Assembly (NCBI RefSeq): GCF_036010505.1
Contig: NZ_CP108569.1
Span: 5,757,001 to 5,821,000, forward strand
Direction of reading: 5' to 3'
Source of the DNA: Streptomyces sp. NBC_01197
GTDB lineage: Bacteria; Actinomycetota; Actinomycetes; Streptomycetales; Streptomycetaceae
Length of the DNA: 64,000 nucleotides
Shown here: one piece after another, positions 25,357 through 33,050 of the stretch
Numbering within the stretch: the stretch's first letter is position 1
Layout of the letters: each line of letters starts with the position of its first letter
Position numbers and translations under genes: made by a program
Notes under the pieces: model-generated
Databases searched by the model: none
Told to the model about the DNA's origin: nothing
What the model saw: the letters and a program-made list of their open reading frames with translations, nothing else

Positions 25357-26613
25357 ATGAGCCATGCACCTCGAATCCGTACGGTCCTGAGCTGCACGCT
25401 GCTGGTCGTGTCCCTTGGGGCAACGGCGACCGCGTGCGGCGGTTCCGGCAGCAATCCGCTCTCCGCCTCGCCGTTCGACGCGGCCGATTCGATTTCCTTC
25501 AACGGCCCCAAGGGCGACGGCAAGGCCGACCCCGACAAGCCGCTCGAAGTCACCTCCAAGGATGACGACGGCCGCATCACCGATGTGACGGCCACCGACA
25601 GCACAGGACGCCAGCTGGCAGGCGAACTCTCCGCCGACGGCAAGCGGTGGCACAGCACCGTTCCGCTGGCCGCAGGCGTGCACTACACGGTCCGGGTCGC
25701 CACCGAGGACGACCAGGGCGCACCCGGCAACCGGACGATGGCGTTCGACACCAAGCCCGCCTCCAACCGGCTGAACGTCACCTTCGGTCCCAAGGCGGGG
25801 GAGTACGGCGTGGGCCAGCCCGTCACCGCCCAACTCAGCGCCCCGGTAAAGGACAAGAAGGCCAGGGCGCAGGTCGAGCGCGCTCTGAAGGTGGACTCGG
25901 TGCCCTCCGTCGACGGCGCCTGGTACTGGGTGGACAGCAAGACGCTGCACTACCGGCCCAAGGAGTACTGGCCCGCGCACGCCACGGTCAGCGTGCACAG
26001 CAATCTCAACGGCATAAAGGTCAGCGACAAGCTCTACGGCGGCGCGGCCAAGCCGCTCAGGCTGAGGACGGGGGACCGTCTGGAGGCGATAACCGACGCC
26101 TCCGCCCACGAGATGACGGTCAAGCGCGACGGCCATGTGATCAACACCATCCCGGTGACCACCGGCAAGCCGGGCTTCTCCACCCGCAACGGAGTCAAGG
26201 TCGTACTGGGCAAGACGTACTACGTACGGATGACCAGTTCCAGCATCGGGATAGCCGCCGGCAGCTCCGACTCGTACGACCTGCCGGTCTACTACGCGAC
26301 ACAGGTCACACTCAGCGGTGAGTACGTGCACGCCGCGCCCTGGTCCGAGGGGTCGCAGGGATCCGCCAACACCAGCCACGGCTGCACCGGCATGAGCACG
26401 AGCAACGCCGAGTGGTTCTTCAACCACGTGCGCCAGGGGGACATAGTCTCGGTCGTCGGCAGCGACGGCGACACGATGACCCCGTTCGACAACGGCTACG
26501 GCGACTGGAACCTCTCCTGGGCCAAGTGGGCCAAGGGCAGCGCGCTGACGGGCGGAAAGCAGAACACGGAGACCCCCGCGCAGACGGCCCGGCTGCGGCC
26601 CGCCGCGCTCTGA
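25357..26613 (+). CDS. L,D-transpeptidase lipoprotein (Ig-like domains plus YkuD)
   Basis: This is 418 residues from ATG 25357 (MSHAPRIRTVLSCTLL); GTG two codons upstream is possible and neither has a good ribosome site. A lipoprotein signal ends at Cys27 (ATACGGSG). Two beta-sandwich (Ig-like, MtLdtMt2-type) domains occupy about residues 45-235. The YkuD catalytic domain follows, with His325 (GEYVHAAPW) and the nucleophile Cys343 in SHGCTGMS. It would form 3-3 cross-links in peptidoglycan at the outer membrane face. The Trp-containing tail (GDWNLSWAKW) is a usual feature of this class. It is transcribed separately from the oxidase genes. Confidence 0.93.
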   Translation: MSHAPRIRTVLSCTLLVVSLGATATACGGSGSNPLSASPFDAADSISFNGPKGDGKADPDKPLEVTSKDDDGRITDVTATDSTGRQLAGELSADGKRWHSTVPLAAGVHYTVRVATEDDQGAPGNRTMAFDTKPASNRLNVTFGPKAGEYGVGQPVTAQLSAPVKDKKARAQVERALKVDSVPSVDGAWYWVDSKTLHYRPKEYWPAHATVSVHSNLNGIKVSDKLYGGAAKPLRLRTGDRLEAITDASAHEMTVKRDGHVINTIPVTTGKPGFSTRNGVKVVLGKTYYVRMTSSSIGIAAGSSDSYDLPVYYATQVTLSGEYVHAAPWSEGSQGSANTSHGCTGMSTSNAEWFFNHVRQGDIVSVVGSDGDTMTPFDNGYGDWNLSWAKWAKGSALTGGKQNTETPAQTARLRPAAL

Positions 26614-26671
26614 GCAGCAACCGGCGCCGTGCTTCCGCGGGGGAGGGTCAGGGGCCCCTGTTCAGGACCCG

Positions 26672-27088
26672 TCAGGACCCCGCGGACACGGTGCCCGCGC
26701 CGAGCCTTTCACGCACCAGAGCGGCCAGTGCGGCCGCGAACTCCACCGGCTCCACCGGAAGGGTCACCGCGGCGTCCGCGCGGCTCCAGGTGGCCAGCCA
26801 GGCGTCCTGCGGGCGGCCGATCAGCAGCAGCACGGGCGGGCACCGGAAGACCTCGTCCTTGATCTGCCGGCAGACGCCCATACCGCCCGCGGGGACCGAC
26901 TCACCGTCCAGCACACAGGCGTCGATACCGCCCTTGTCCAGGGCGCTGAGGACCGCGTCGAGCGTCGCGCACTCCAGGTACTGCACCGGCGGCACGTCCG
27001 ACGCCGGCCTGCGACCCGCCGCGAGCCGTACCTGCTCCCGGGTGTTCGCGTCGTCGCTGTAGACCAGGACCGTGGCGCTCGGCTGCAT
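26672..27088 (-). CDS. Atypical stand-alone receiver-domain protein
   Basis: This is a 138-residue CheY-like protein with no output domain. The acid pocket is SDD at 11-13 and the would-be phospho-acceptor is Asp61 (DACVLDGES). The conserved lysine before the last beta-turn is missing: the site reads AVTLPVEPVEF where typical receivers have TKP. It may therefore be an atypical or pseudo-receiver that signals without normal phosphorylation. It lies on the opposite strand between the ctaCDF/transpeptidase genes and ctaE-qcrCAB. This location resembles the S. coelicolor order as I recall it, so a link to respiration is possible but unproven. Confidence 0.82.
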   Translation of the reverse strand: MQPSATVLVYSDDANTREQVRLAAGRRPASDVPPVQYLECATLDAVLSALDKGGIDACVLDGESVPAGGMGVCRQIKDEVFRCPPVLLLIGRPQDAWLATWSRADAAVTLPVEPVEFAAALAALVRERLGAGTVSAGS

Positions 27089-27291
27089 TGTTCCTCCGTG
27101 ACGGCTGTGTCTTCGGGATCAGCGGGATCTGCCGGGCCCGCGGGGCCCGTTGAGGCCGGACCCTGGCGCGGATGCTACTCCGTCCGACACCCCGTCAACA
27201 CCGTTACGGACCGCCTCGCGATGGGCCGTTAGGGCTGGACACGAGCCGCTGACACACCGAACGGCACCCCCCAGGGTGAGGGCGGGATAAG

Positions 27292-27312
27292 CGACCGACA
27301 TAATGTCGGTCG
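27292..27312. promoter_or_regulatory. 21-bp perfect palindrome spanning the ctaE start codon
   Basis: CGACCGACAT (27292-27301) and ATGTCGGTCG (27303-27312) are exact complements around a single central A. The right arm is the ctaE start: ATG TCG GTC G. On DNA it is a classical dimer operator. In mRNA the stem would bury the start codon, with only a weak ribosome site (GGGATAAG) in front. Confidence 0.6.
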
Positions 27313-27923
27313 TGGCGACAGCAACGACAGTAGAAACCGGGCACGCGCACCCGTCGGTCAATCGGCCGAACCTCACCAGCGTCGGAACCATCATCTGGTT
27401 GAGTTCCGAGCTGATGTTCTTCGCGGCCCTCTTCGCGATGTACTTCACCCTGCGATCGGTGACGGGTCCCGAGCACTGGAAGGATATGGCGTCCTCGCTG
27501 AACGTTCCTTTCTCGGCGACGAACACCACGATCCTTGTGCTCTCTTCTCTCACATGCCAGCTCGGCGTCTTCGCCGCCGAGCGCGGCGATGTGAAGAAGT
27601 TGCGCTCGTGGTTCTCGATCACGTTCGTGATGGGTGCGATCTTCATCGGAGGCCAGATCTTCGAGTACACCAGCCTGGTGAAGGATGACGGCCTCTCGCT
27701 GTCCTCCGACCCGTACGGCTCGGTGTTCTACCTGACCACCGGCTTCCACGGCTTGCATGTGACAGGCGGCCTGATCGCCTTCCTGTTCGTTCTCGGCAGG
27801 ACATACGCGGCCAAGAGATTCACGCACCAGCAGGCGACCGCAGCCATCGTCGTGTCCTACTACTGGCACTTCGTCGATGTCGTGTGGATCGGCCTCTTCG
27901 CGACGATCTACCTGATCCAGTAA
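27303..27923 (+). CDS. ctaE: Cytochrome c oxidase subunit III
   Basis: This is a 206-residue protein with five transmembrane helices, the short bacterial form of subunit III. It begins [20 protein letters not shown]. Typical motifs are [35 protein letters not shown] and [15 protein letters not shown]. Subunit III stabilises the oxidase and its proton uptake. Unlike ctaCDF it heads the qcrCAB cluster, as is normal in actinobacteria, coupling the oxidase to the cytochrome bcc complex. A GTG three codons in could be an alternative start lying within the same palindrome. Confidence 0.97.
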   Translation: MSVVATATTVETGHAHPSVNRPNLTSVGTIIWLSSELMFFAALFAMYFTLRSVTGPEHWKDMASSLNVPFSATNTTILVLSSLTCQLGVFAAERGDVKKLRSWFSITFVMGAIFIGGQIFEYTSLVKDDGLSLSSDPYGSVFYLTTGFHGLHVTGGLIAFLFVLGRTYAAKRFTHQQATAAIVVSYYWHFVDVVWIGLFATIYLIQ

Positions 27924-27988
27924 TCGGGCCCGACGCCCCACTCATCCAGCAAGCACCGACGCAGAAGATCCTGACACCGGGGTAATCC

Positions 27989-28798
27989 GTGAAAAAGCTC
28001 TCCGCACGACGACGCCACCCGCTGGCGGCGGTCGTCGTCCTACTCCTCGCGCTGGCGGCCACCGGGGGGCTGTACGCCGCGTTCGCTCCCGCGGGCAAGG
28101 CGCAGGCCGACGACACCTCCCAGTCCCTCGCCATCAGTGAGGGCAAGAAGCTGTTCTCCGTGGGCTGCGCAAGCTGCCACGGAATGGGCGGCCAGGGCTC
28201 ATCCGATGCCCCCAGCCTGGTCGGCGTCGGCTCAGCCGCCGTGGACTTCCAGGTGGGCACCGGCCGTATGCCTGCCCAGCAGCCCGGCGCGCAGGTGCCG
28301 AGGAAGAAGGTCATCTACTCGCAGGGCGAGATCGACCAGCTCGCCGCGTACGTGGCCTCCCTCGGTGCCGGACCCATCGCGCCGACCCCGAAGCAGTACA
28401 GCGACCAGGGCGCCGACACCGCAGCAGGTGGCGACCTCTTCCGCACCAACTGCGCCCAGTGCCACAACTTCACGGGTGAGGGCGGTGCTCTGACGCACGG
28501 CAAGTACGCCCCGAGCCTTGAGGGCGTGGATCCGAAGCACATCTACGAGGCCATGCAGACCGGCCCGCAGAGCATGCCGAACTTCCCCGACACCACGATG
28601 CCGGAGAAGCAGAAGCAGAACATCATCGCGTACATCAAGACCGTCAACGGCGACAACTCCGCCAGCGAGGGCGGCCTCAAGCTGGGCGGCCTCGGTCCGG
28701 TCAGTGAGGGTCTGTTCGGCTGGATCTTCGGACTCGGTGCGCTGATCGCAGTTGCCATCTGGGTCGCGGCCCACACCGCTAAGGCCAAGAAGTCATGA
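27989..28798 (+). CDS. qcrC: Dihaem cytochrome c subunit of the bcc complex
   Basis: This is 269 residues from GTG 27989 (VKKLSARRRHPLAAVV). A signal-anchor helix is followed by two c-type haem domains with CxxCH motifs at Cys60-His64 (CASCHGMGG) and Cys155-His159 (CAQCHNF); distal methionines are likely in GTGRMPAQ and QSMPNFP. A C-terminal helix (GWIFGLGALIAVAIWVAA) anchors the protein. Actinobacteria lack a soluble cytochrome c, so this dihaem subunit wires the Rieske protein directly to CuA of CtaC. It overlaps qcrA by four bases. Confidence 0.97.
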   Translation: MKKLSARRRHPLAAVVVLLLALAATGGLYAAFAPAGKAQADDTSQSLAISEGKKLFSVGCASCHGMGGQGSSDAPSLVGVGSAAVDFQVGTGRMPAQQPGAQVPRKKVIYSQGEIDQLAAYVASLGAGPIAPTPKQYSDQGADTAAGGDLFRTNCAQCHNFTGEGGALTHGKYAPSLEGVDPKHIYEAMQTGPQSMPNFPDTTMPEKQKQNIIAYIKTVNGDNSASEGGLKLGGLGPVSEGLFGWIFGLGALIAVAIWVAAHTAKAKKS

Positions 28799-29847
28799 GT
28801 AGCCAAGAGAATTCCGAAGAGAACCTGCCGAGCGAGCAGGACCCCGCGCACGGCGCGGTGAAGACCGCGGACGACCCGTTCGCGGACCCGGGGCTGCCGG
28901 CCCACAGGCCGCGTATCCAGGACATCGACGAGCGAGCCGCCAAGCGCTCCGAGCGCGTGGTCGCCTTCCTGTTCACGCTCTCGATGCTGGCGACGATCGG
29001 GTTCATCGCGTCCTATGTGATCTTCCCCGTCGACAAGATCATCTTTGTCTTCCCGTTCGGGCACGTGAGCGCGCTCAACTTCTCCCTGGGTCTGACCCTG
29101 GGCGTGGCGCTCTTCACCATCGGCGCCGGCGCGGTCCACTGGGCCCGCACGCTGATGTCGGACGTCGAGATGCCGGCCGACCGTCACCCGATCGAGGCCC
29201 CGGCCGAGGTCAAGGCGCAGGTCCTGGCCGACTTCGCGGCAGGCGCCGCCGAGTCCGGCCTCGGCCGCCGCAAGCTGATCCGCACCACGATGTTCGGCGC
29301 CATGGCCATGGTCCCGCTCGCCGGTGTGATGCTGCTGCGCGACCTGGGCCCGCTGCCGGAGAAGAAGCTCCGCAAGACGCTGTGGGCGCGCGGCAAGGTG
29401 CTCATCAACATGAACACCAACCAGCCGCTGCGTCCCGAGGACGTGGCCGTCGGTTCGCTGACGTTCGCCATGCCGCAGGGCCTCTCGGAGTCCGACGAGG
29501 ACTTCCAGACGCAGATCGCCAAGGCTGCCCTGATGATCGTCCGTATCCAGCCGGAGAACATCAAGGACAAGAAGGAGCGCGAGTGGGCCCACGAGGGCAT
29601 CGTCGCGTTCTCGAAGATCTGCACCCACGTCGGCTGCCCGATCAGCCTGTACGAGCAGCAGACGCACCACGTGCTCTGCCCGTGCCACCAGTCCACCTTC
29701 GACCTGTCCGACGGCGCCCGCGTCATCTTCGGCCCGGCCGGCCACCCGCTTCCGCAGCTGCGGATCGGTGTGAACGGCGAGGGTAATCTCGAAGCGCTCG
29801 GCGACTTCGCAGAGCCCGTCGGTCCTGCTTTCTGGGAGCGCGGATGA
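28795..29847 (+). CDS. qcrA: Rieske iron-sulfur subunit of the bcc complex
   Basis: This 350-residue protein is longer than mitochondrial Rieske proteins, as expected for actinobacteria. The N-terminal part has three transmembrane helices: two after residue 50 (VVAFLFTLSMLATIGFIASYVIF, split across the first, and LNFSLGLTLGVALFTIGAGA), and a third near residue 165 (TTMFGAMAMVPLAGVMLL). The C-terminal domain holds the [2Fe-2S] ligands in CTHVGC and CPCHQS. It accepts electrons from menaquinol at the Qo site and passes them to QcrC. The stop overlaps the qcrB ATG. Confidence 0.97.
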   Translation: MSSQENSEENLPSEQDPAHGAVKTADDPFADPGLPAHRPRIQDIDERAAKRSERVVAFLFTLSMLATIGFIASYVIFPVDKIIFVFPFGHVSALNFSLGLTLGVALFTIGAGAVHWARTLMSDVEMPADRHPIEAPAEVKAQVLADFAAGAAESGLGRRKLIRTTMFGAMAMVPLAGVMLLRDLGPLPEKKLRKTLWARGKVLINMNTNQPLRPEDVAVGSLTFAMPQGLSESDEDFQTQIAKAALMIVRIQPENIKDKKEREWAHEGIVAFSKICTHVGCPISLYEQQTHHVLCPCHQSTFDLSDGARVIFGPAGHPLPQLRIGVNGEGNLEALGDFAEPVGPAFWERG

Positions 29848-31469
29848 GCACCGTGACGGATACACAGCGCAAGGCGCCCGCCGGCGAGCGGGTGGCCGAC
29901 TGGGCCGACGGCCGTCTGGGCATCTACGGCCTGGCCAAGACCAACATGCGCAAGATCTTCCCGGACCACTGGTCCTTCATGCTCGGGGAGATCTGCCTCT
30001 ACACCTTCATCATCATCATCCTCACGGGTGTCTATCTGACGCTGTTCTTCCACCCGAGCATGAACGAGGTCGTCTACGACGGCCCGTACGTGCCGCTCCA
30101 GGGCATCCACATGTCCGAGGCCTACGCCTCGACGGTGAACATCAGCCTGGAGGTCCGCGGCGGTCTGCTCATCCGGCAGATCCACCACTGGGCCGCGCTG
30201 GTCTTCCTGGCCGGCATGCTGGTGCACATGATGCGCGTGTTCTTCACGGGCGCCTTCCGCAAGCCGCGCGAGATCAACTGGCTCTTCGGCTTCCTGCTGC
30301 TGGTGCTCGGGATGTTCACCGGCTTCACCGGCTACTCCCTCCCGGACGACCTGCTCTCCGGAACGGGTGTGCGGTTCATGGAGGGCGTCATGCTCTCCAT
30401 CCCGATCGTCGGCTCGTACGCGTCGATGTTCCTGTACGGCGGTGAGTTCCCCGGCGGCGACTTCGTCTCCCGGTTCTACTCGGTCCACGTACTGCTGCTG
30501 CCGGGCATCATGCTCGGTCTGCTGGTAGGCCACCTGATCCTGGTCTTCTACCACAAGCACACGCAGTTCGCGGGTCCGGGCAAGACGAACAACAACGTCG
30601 TCGGTATGCCCCTGCTGCCGGTCTACATGGCCAAGGCCGGAGGCTTCTTCTTCCTGGTCTTCGGTGTCATCGCGGCCATGGCCGCGATCGCCTCGATCAA
30701 CCCGATCTGGGAGATCGGCCCGTACCGTCCGGACCAGGTGTCGACCGGCGCCCAGCCCGACTGGTACATGGGCTTCTCGGAGGGGCTCGTCCGCATCATG
30801 CCGGGCTGGGAGATCAACGCCTGGGGTCACACACTCGTCCTGGGCGTGTTCATCCCGATCGTGGTCTTCCCGCTGGTCCTGGTCGGTATCGGCGTCTATC
30901 CGTTCATCGAGTCCTGGATCACCGGGGACAAGCGCGAGCACCACATCCTGGACCGCCCGCGCAACGCCCCCACGCGTACGGGTCTCGGCGTCGCCTGGAT
31001 CACGCTCTACCTGATCCTGCTCGTCGGCGGCGGCAACGACCTCTGGGCCACGCACTTCGATCTGTCGATCAACGCGATCACCTGGTTCGTCCGGGTCGGG
31101 ATGTTCGTCGGCCCGGTCATCGCGTTCATCGTCGCCAAGCGCTGGTGCCTGGGTCTGCAGCGTCGTGACCGGGAGAAGGTGCTGCACGGACGCGAGTCCG
31201 GCGTCATCAAGCGCCTGCCGCACGGTGAGTTCATCGAGGTGCACGAGCCGCTCAAGGCCGCACAGCTGCACACGCTCACCGCGCACGAGCAGTACCAGCC
31301 GCTCGAGATCGGCCCCGAGGTCGACGAGAACGGTGTCGCGCGCAAGGTGTCCCGTCTGACCCGGGTCCGCGCCAAGCTGAGCAGGGGCTACTACGGCGAG
31401 CACAACCAGATCGAGAAGCCCACTGCCGACGAGTACAAGGAGATCACCAGCGGCCACGGTCACCACTGA
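29844..31469 (+). CDS. qcrB: Cytochrome b subunit of the bcc complex
   Basis: This is a 541-residue, eight-helix cytochrome b. Haem-ligand histidines are visible in RQIHHWAALVFLAGMLVHMMRVF (cited in parts: IHHWAAL and LVHMMRV) and again in YSVHVLLLPGIM and VGHLILVFYHKH. The Qo-site motif is PDWY (GAQPDWYMGF), the actinobacterial form of PEWY. An extended cytoplasmic tail of about 120 residues follows the last helix, a usual actinobacterial trait. It oxidises menaquinol and translocates protons. It ends the ctaE-qcrCAB operon, 32 bases before a terminator. Confidence 0.98.
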   Translation: MSTVTDTQRKAPAGERVADWADGRLGIYGLAKTNMRKIFPDHWSFMLGEICLYTFIIIILTGVYLTLFFHPSMNEVVYDGPYVPLQGIHMSEAYASTVNISLEVRGGLLIRQIHHWAALVFLAGMLVHMMRVFFTGAFRKPREINWLFGFLLLVLGMFTGFTGYSLPDDLLSGTGVRFMEGVMLSIPIVGSYASMFLYGGEFPGGDFVSRFYSVHVLLLPGIMLGLLVGHLILVFYHKHTQFAGPGKTNNNVVGMPLLPVYMAKAGGFFFLVFGVIAAMAAIASINPIWEIGPYRPDQVSTGAQPDWYMGFSEGLVRIMPGWEINAWGHTLVLGVFIPIVVFPLVLVGIGVYPFIESWITGDKREHHILDRPRNAPTRTGLGVAWITLYLILLVGGGNDLWATHFDLSINAITWFVRVGMFVGPVIAFIVAKRWCLGLQRRDREKVLHGRESGVIKRLPHGEFIEVHEPLKAAQLHTLTAHEQYQPLEIGPEVDENGVARKVSRLTRVRAKLSRGYYGEHNQIEKPTADEYKEITSGHGHH

Positions 31470-31501
31470 TCACCTGACCGACTGAAAAGTCGCCACAGCA
31501 G

Positions 31502-31530
31502 GAGCCCCGCCCATTCGATGGACGGGGCTC
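31502..31530 (+). terminator. Terminator after qcrB
   Basis: GAGCCCCG at 31502-31509 pairs with CGGGGCTC at 31523-31530. An inner CC/GG pair is also possible, and TTCG follows. It separates the respiratory operon from trpD. Confidence 0.85.
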
Positions 31531-31597
31531 TTCGCTGTTCCCCGGAGCTGGATAAGCTGGCCGTATCCCTATTCGGCGGTGGACCCAGGAGTGGACC

Positions 31598-32662
31598 ATG
31601 AGCGTTGTGACCCCGGTCGGCGGCGACAGCGTGGCGGCCCACTCATGGCCGGGCGTTCTCGACTCCCTGCTGCGCGGCATCGACCAGAGTGCGGACGCCA
31701 CCGCCTGGGCGATGGACCGCATCATGCGTGGTGAGGCGACGGACGCGCAGATCGCCGGGTTCGTGGTCGCCCTGCGGGCCAAGGGCGAGACGGTCGCGGA
31801 GATCAGCGGCCTGGTCCGGGCGATGTACGCGCACGCCAGGCTGATCGACGTACCGGGCCCGAGCGTGGACATCGTCGGCACCGGCGGCGACGGCGCCAAC
31901 ACCGTGAACATCTCGACCATGTCCTCCATCGTCGTGGCGGGCACCGGCGCCAAGGTCGTCAAGCACGGCAACCGCGCGGCGTCGTCCCAGAGCGGGGCGT
32001 CCGACGTCCTGGAGAAGCTGGGCGTCAATCTCCAGCTGGCGCCGGAGCGGGTGGCCGAGGTCGCCGAAGAGGCGGGCATCACCTACTGCTTCGCGGTGAA
32101 GTTCCACCCCGCGCTGCGCTATGTGGCCGCCGCCCGGAAGGAGTTGGGCATCCGCACCACCTTCAACTTCCTGGGTCCGCTCACCAACCCGGCGAAGGTC
32201 CGGGCGCAGGCGACCGGTGTCTCCGACGCGCGGGTGGCGCCCATCATCGCGGGGGTGCTGGCCGAGCGCGGTTCGTCCGCCCTGGTGTTCCGGGGTGACG
32301 ACGGGCTGGACGAGCTGACCACCACCGCCACGTCCAGGGTCTGGACGGTGGCGGACGGCACGGTGCGCGAGGATACCTTCGACCCGCGCGACGTGGGCAT
32401 CGGACTGGTCCCGGTGGAGGCGCTGCGCGGCGGCGACTCGTCGTACAACGCGGATGTGGCCCGCAGGCTGCTGGCCGGTGAGGACGGGCCGGTACGGGAC
32501 GCGGTCCTGCTGAACTCGGCAGCCGCGCTGGTCGCGCTGGACCCGGGCCCCGGATCCCTCAACGAGCGGATCGCGGCGGGCATCGCCCGGGCCACCGAGT
32601 CCATCGACTCGGGGGCGGCGGCCGGGGCGCTGGAACGCTGGGTCGCGGCCAGCAACACCTGA
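31598..32662 (+). CDS. trpD: Anthranilate phosphoribosyltransferase
   Basis: TrpD joins anthranilate to PRPP in tryptophan synthesis. The 354-residue product starts at ATG with CAGGAGTGG just upstream. It contains the PRPP-binding [18 protein letters not shown], the anthranilate-site [21 protein letters not shown] (in two parts: KHGNRAAS and SGASDVLE), and [17 protein letters not shown]. The same gene sits beside qcr genes in M. tuberculosis. It is not clustered with other trp genes; trpEG lies 26 kb away in this window. A strong terminator follows. Confidence 0.96.
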   Translation: MSVVTPVGGDSVAAHSWPGVLDSLLRGIDQSADATAWAMDRIMRGEATDAQIAGFVVALRAKGETVAEISGLVRAMYAHARLIDVPGPSVDIVGTGGDGANTVNISTMSSIVVAGTGAKVVKHGNRAASSQSGASDVLEKLGVNLQLAPERVAEVAEEAGITYCFAVKFHPALRYVAAARKELGIRTTFNFLGPLTNPAKVRAQATGVSDARVAPIIAGVLAERGSSALVFRGDDGLDELTTTATSRVWTVADGTVREDTFDPRDVGIGLVPVEALRGGDSSYNADVARRLLAGEDGPVRDAVLLNSAAALVALDPGPGSLNERIAAGIARATESIDSGAAAGALERWVAASNT

Positions 32663-32694
32663 GCCCCCGGGGCACTCGGGTACCGGACACCCAG

Positions 32695-32750
32695 GGCGCA
32701 GTCGCGCAGCCTCCGGCCGGCTGCCGGTCTCAGGCTGTGGACTGCGCCTT
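32695..32750 (+). terminator. Terminator after trpD
   Basis: GGCGCAGTC at 32695-32703 pairs with GACTGCGCC at 32740-32748. Inner AGCCT/AGGCT pairs extend it, and TT follows. Its tail abuts the -35 of the riboswitch promoter, packing terminator and promoter back to back. Confidence 0.8.
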
Positions 32751-32777
32751 GGCACGTCCGGATACGTATGGCAGGAT
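32749..32777 (+). promoter_or_regulatory. Promoter of the SAM-IV riboswitch transcript
   Basis: TTGGCA (32749-32754), a 17-base spacer, then CAGGAT (32772-32777). The predicted start falls near 32784-32786, exactly where the riboswitch P1 stem begins. Confidence 0.6.
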
Positions 32778-32783
32778 CCTCTG

Positions 32784-32920
32784 CAGGTCATGAGTGACAG
32801 CGACTACGGCCCCAGCCCGCTGTCCGGCAACCCTCCGTCCGTGGCGGGGTGCCCTGGGTGAAGACCAGGCCGTGGGCAGTGAAGTCCTCGGCAAGCGCGG
32901 ATCCCTCGACAGGGATCCTG
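32784..32920 (+). promoter_or_regulatory. SAM-IV riboswitch leader
   Basis: The leader matches the actinomycete SAM-IV aptamer as I recall it: GTCATGAGTGACAG, then CGGCAACCCTCCG, then GGCGGGGTGCCCTGGGTGA. Pairings seen are P1 GGTC (32786-32789)/GACC (32863-32866), P2 GACAGCG (32796-32802)/CGCTGTC (32818-32824), P3 ACCC/GGGT, and a pseudoknot between the P2 loop CCCAG (32811-32815) and CTGGG (32854-32858). A separate 8-bp hairpin at 32899-32918 (GGATCCCT/AGGGATCC) may belong to the expression platform. It lies in the 388-base gap between trpD and the class V aminotransferase, and should repress that gene when S-adenosylmethionine is plentiful. The remaining leader (to 33050) shows no further gene. 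Confidence 0.85.
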
Positions 32921-33050
32921 GTCGTCGAGGGAGTTCTTCCGTGGTTCAGCGAATGCGTTAGGGCAGTAGGCCCCTTCTCCGCACCCCTTCCTTGCACTGT
33001 CGCGTGTGGCACGCGCAGTGAATTCGCCTGCCTTTTTCCGGGAGTTCGTC

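Noticed and set aside
29184..31466. 760-codon open frame antisense to qcrA/qcrB
   Set aside because: The sequence is low-complexity Asp/Arg/Val without domains, while qcrA and qcrB are unambiguous on the plus strand.
32788..33012. Minus-strand 74-codon ORF in the SAM-IV leader
   Set aside because: It lies fully inside the structured riboswitch and has no ribosome site or family.
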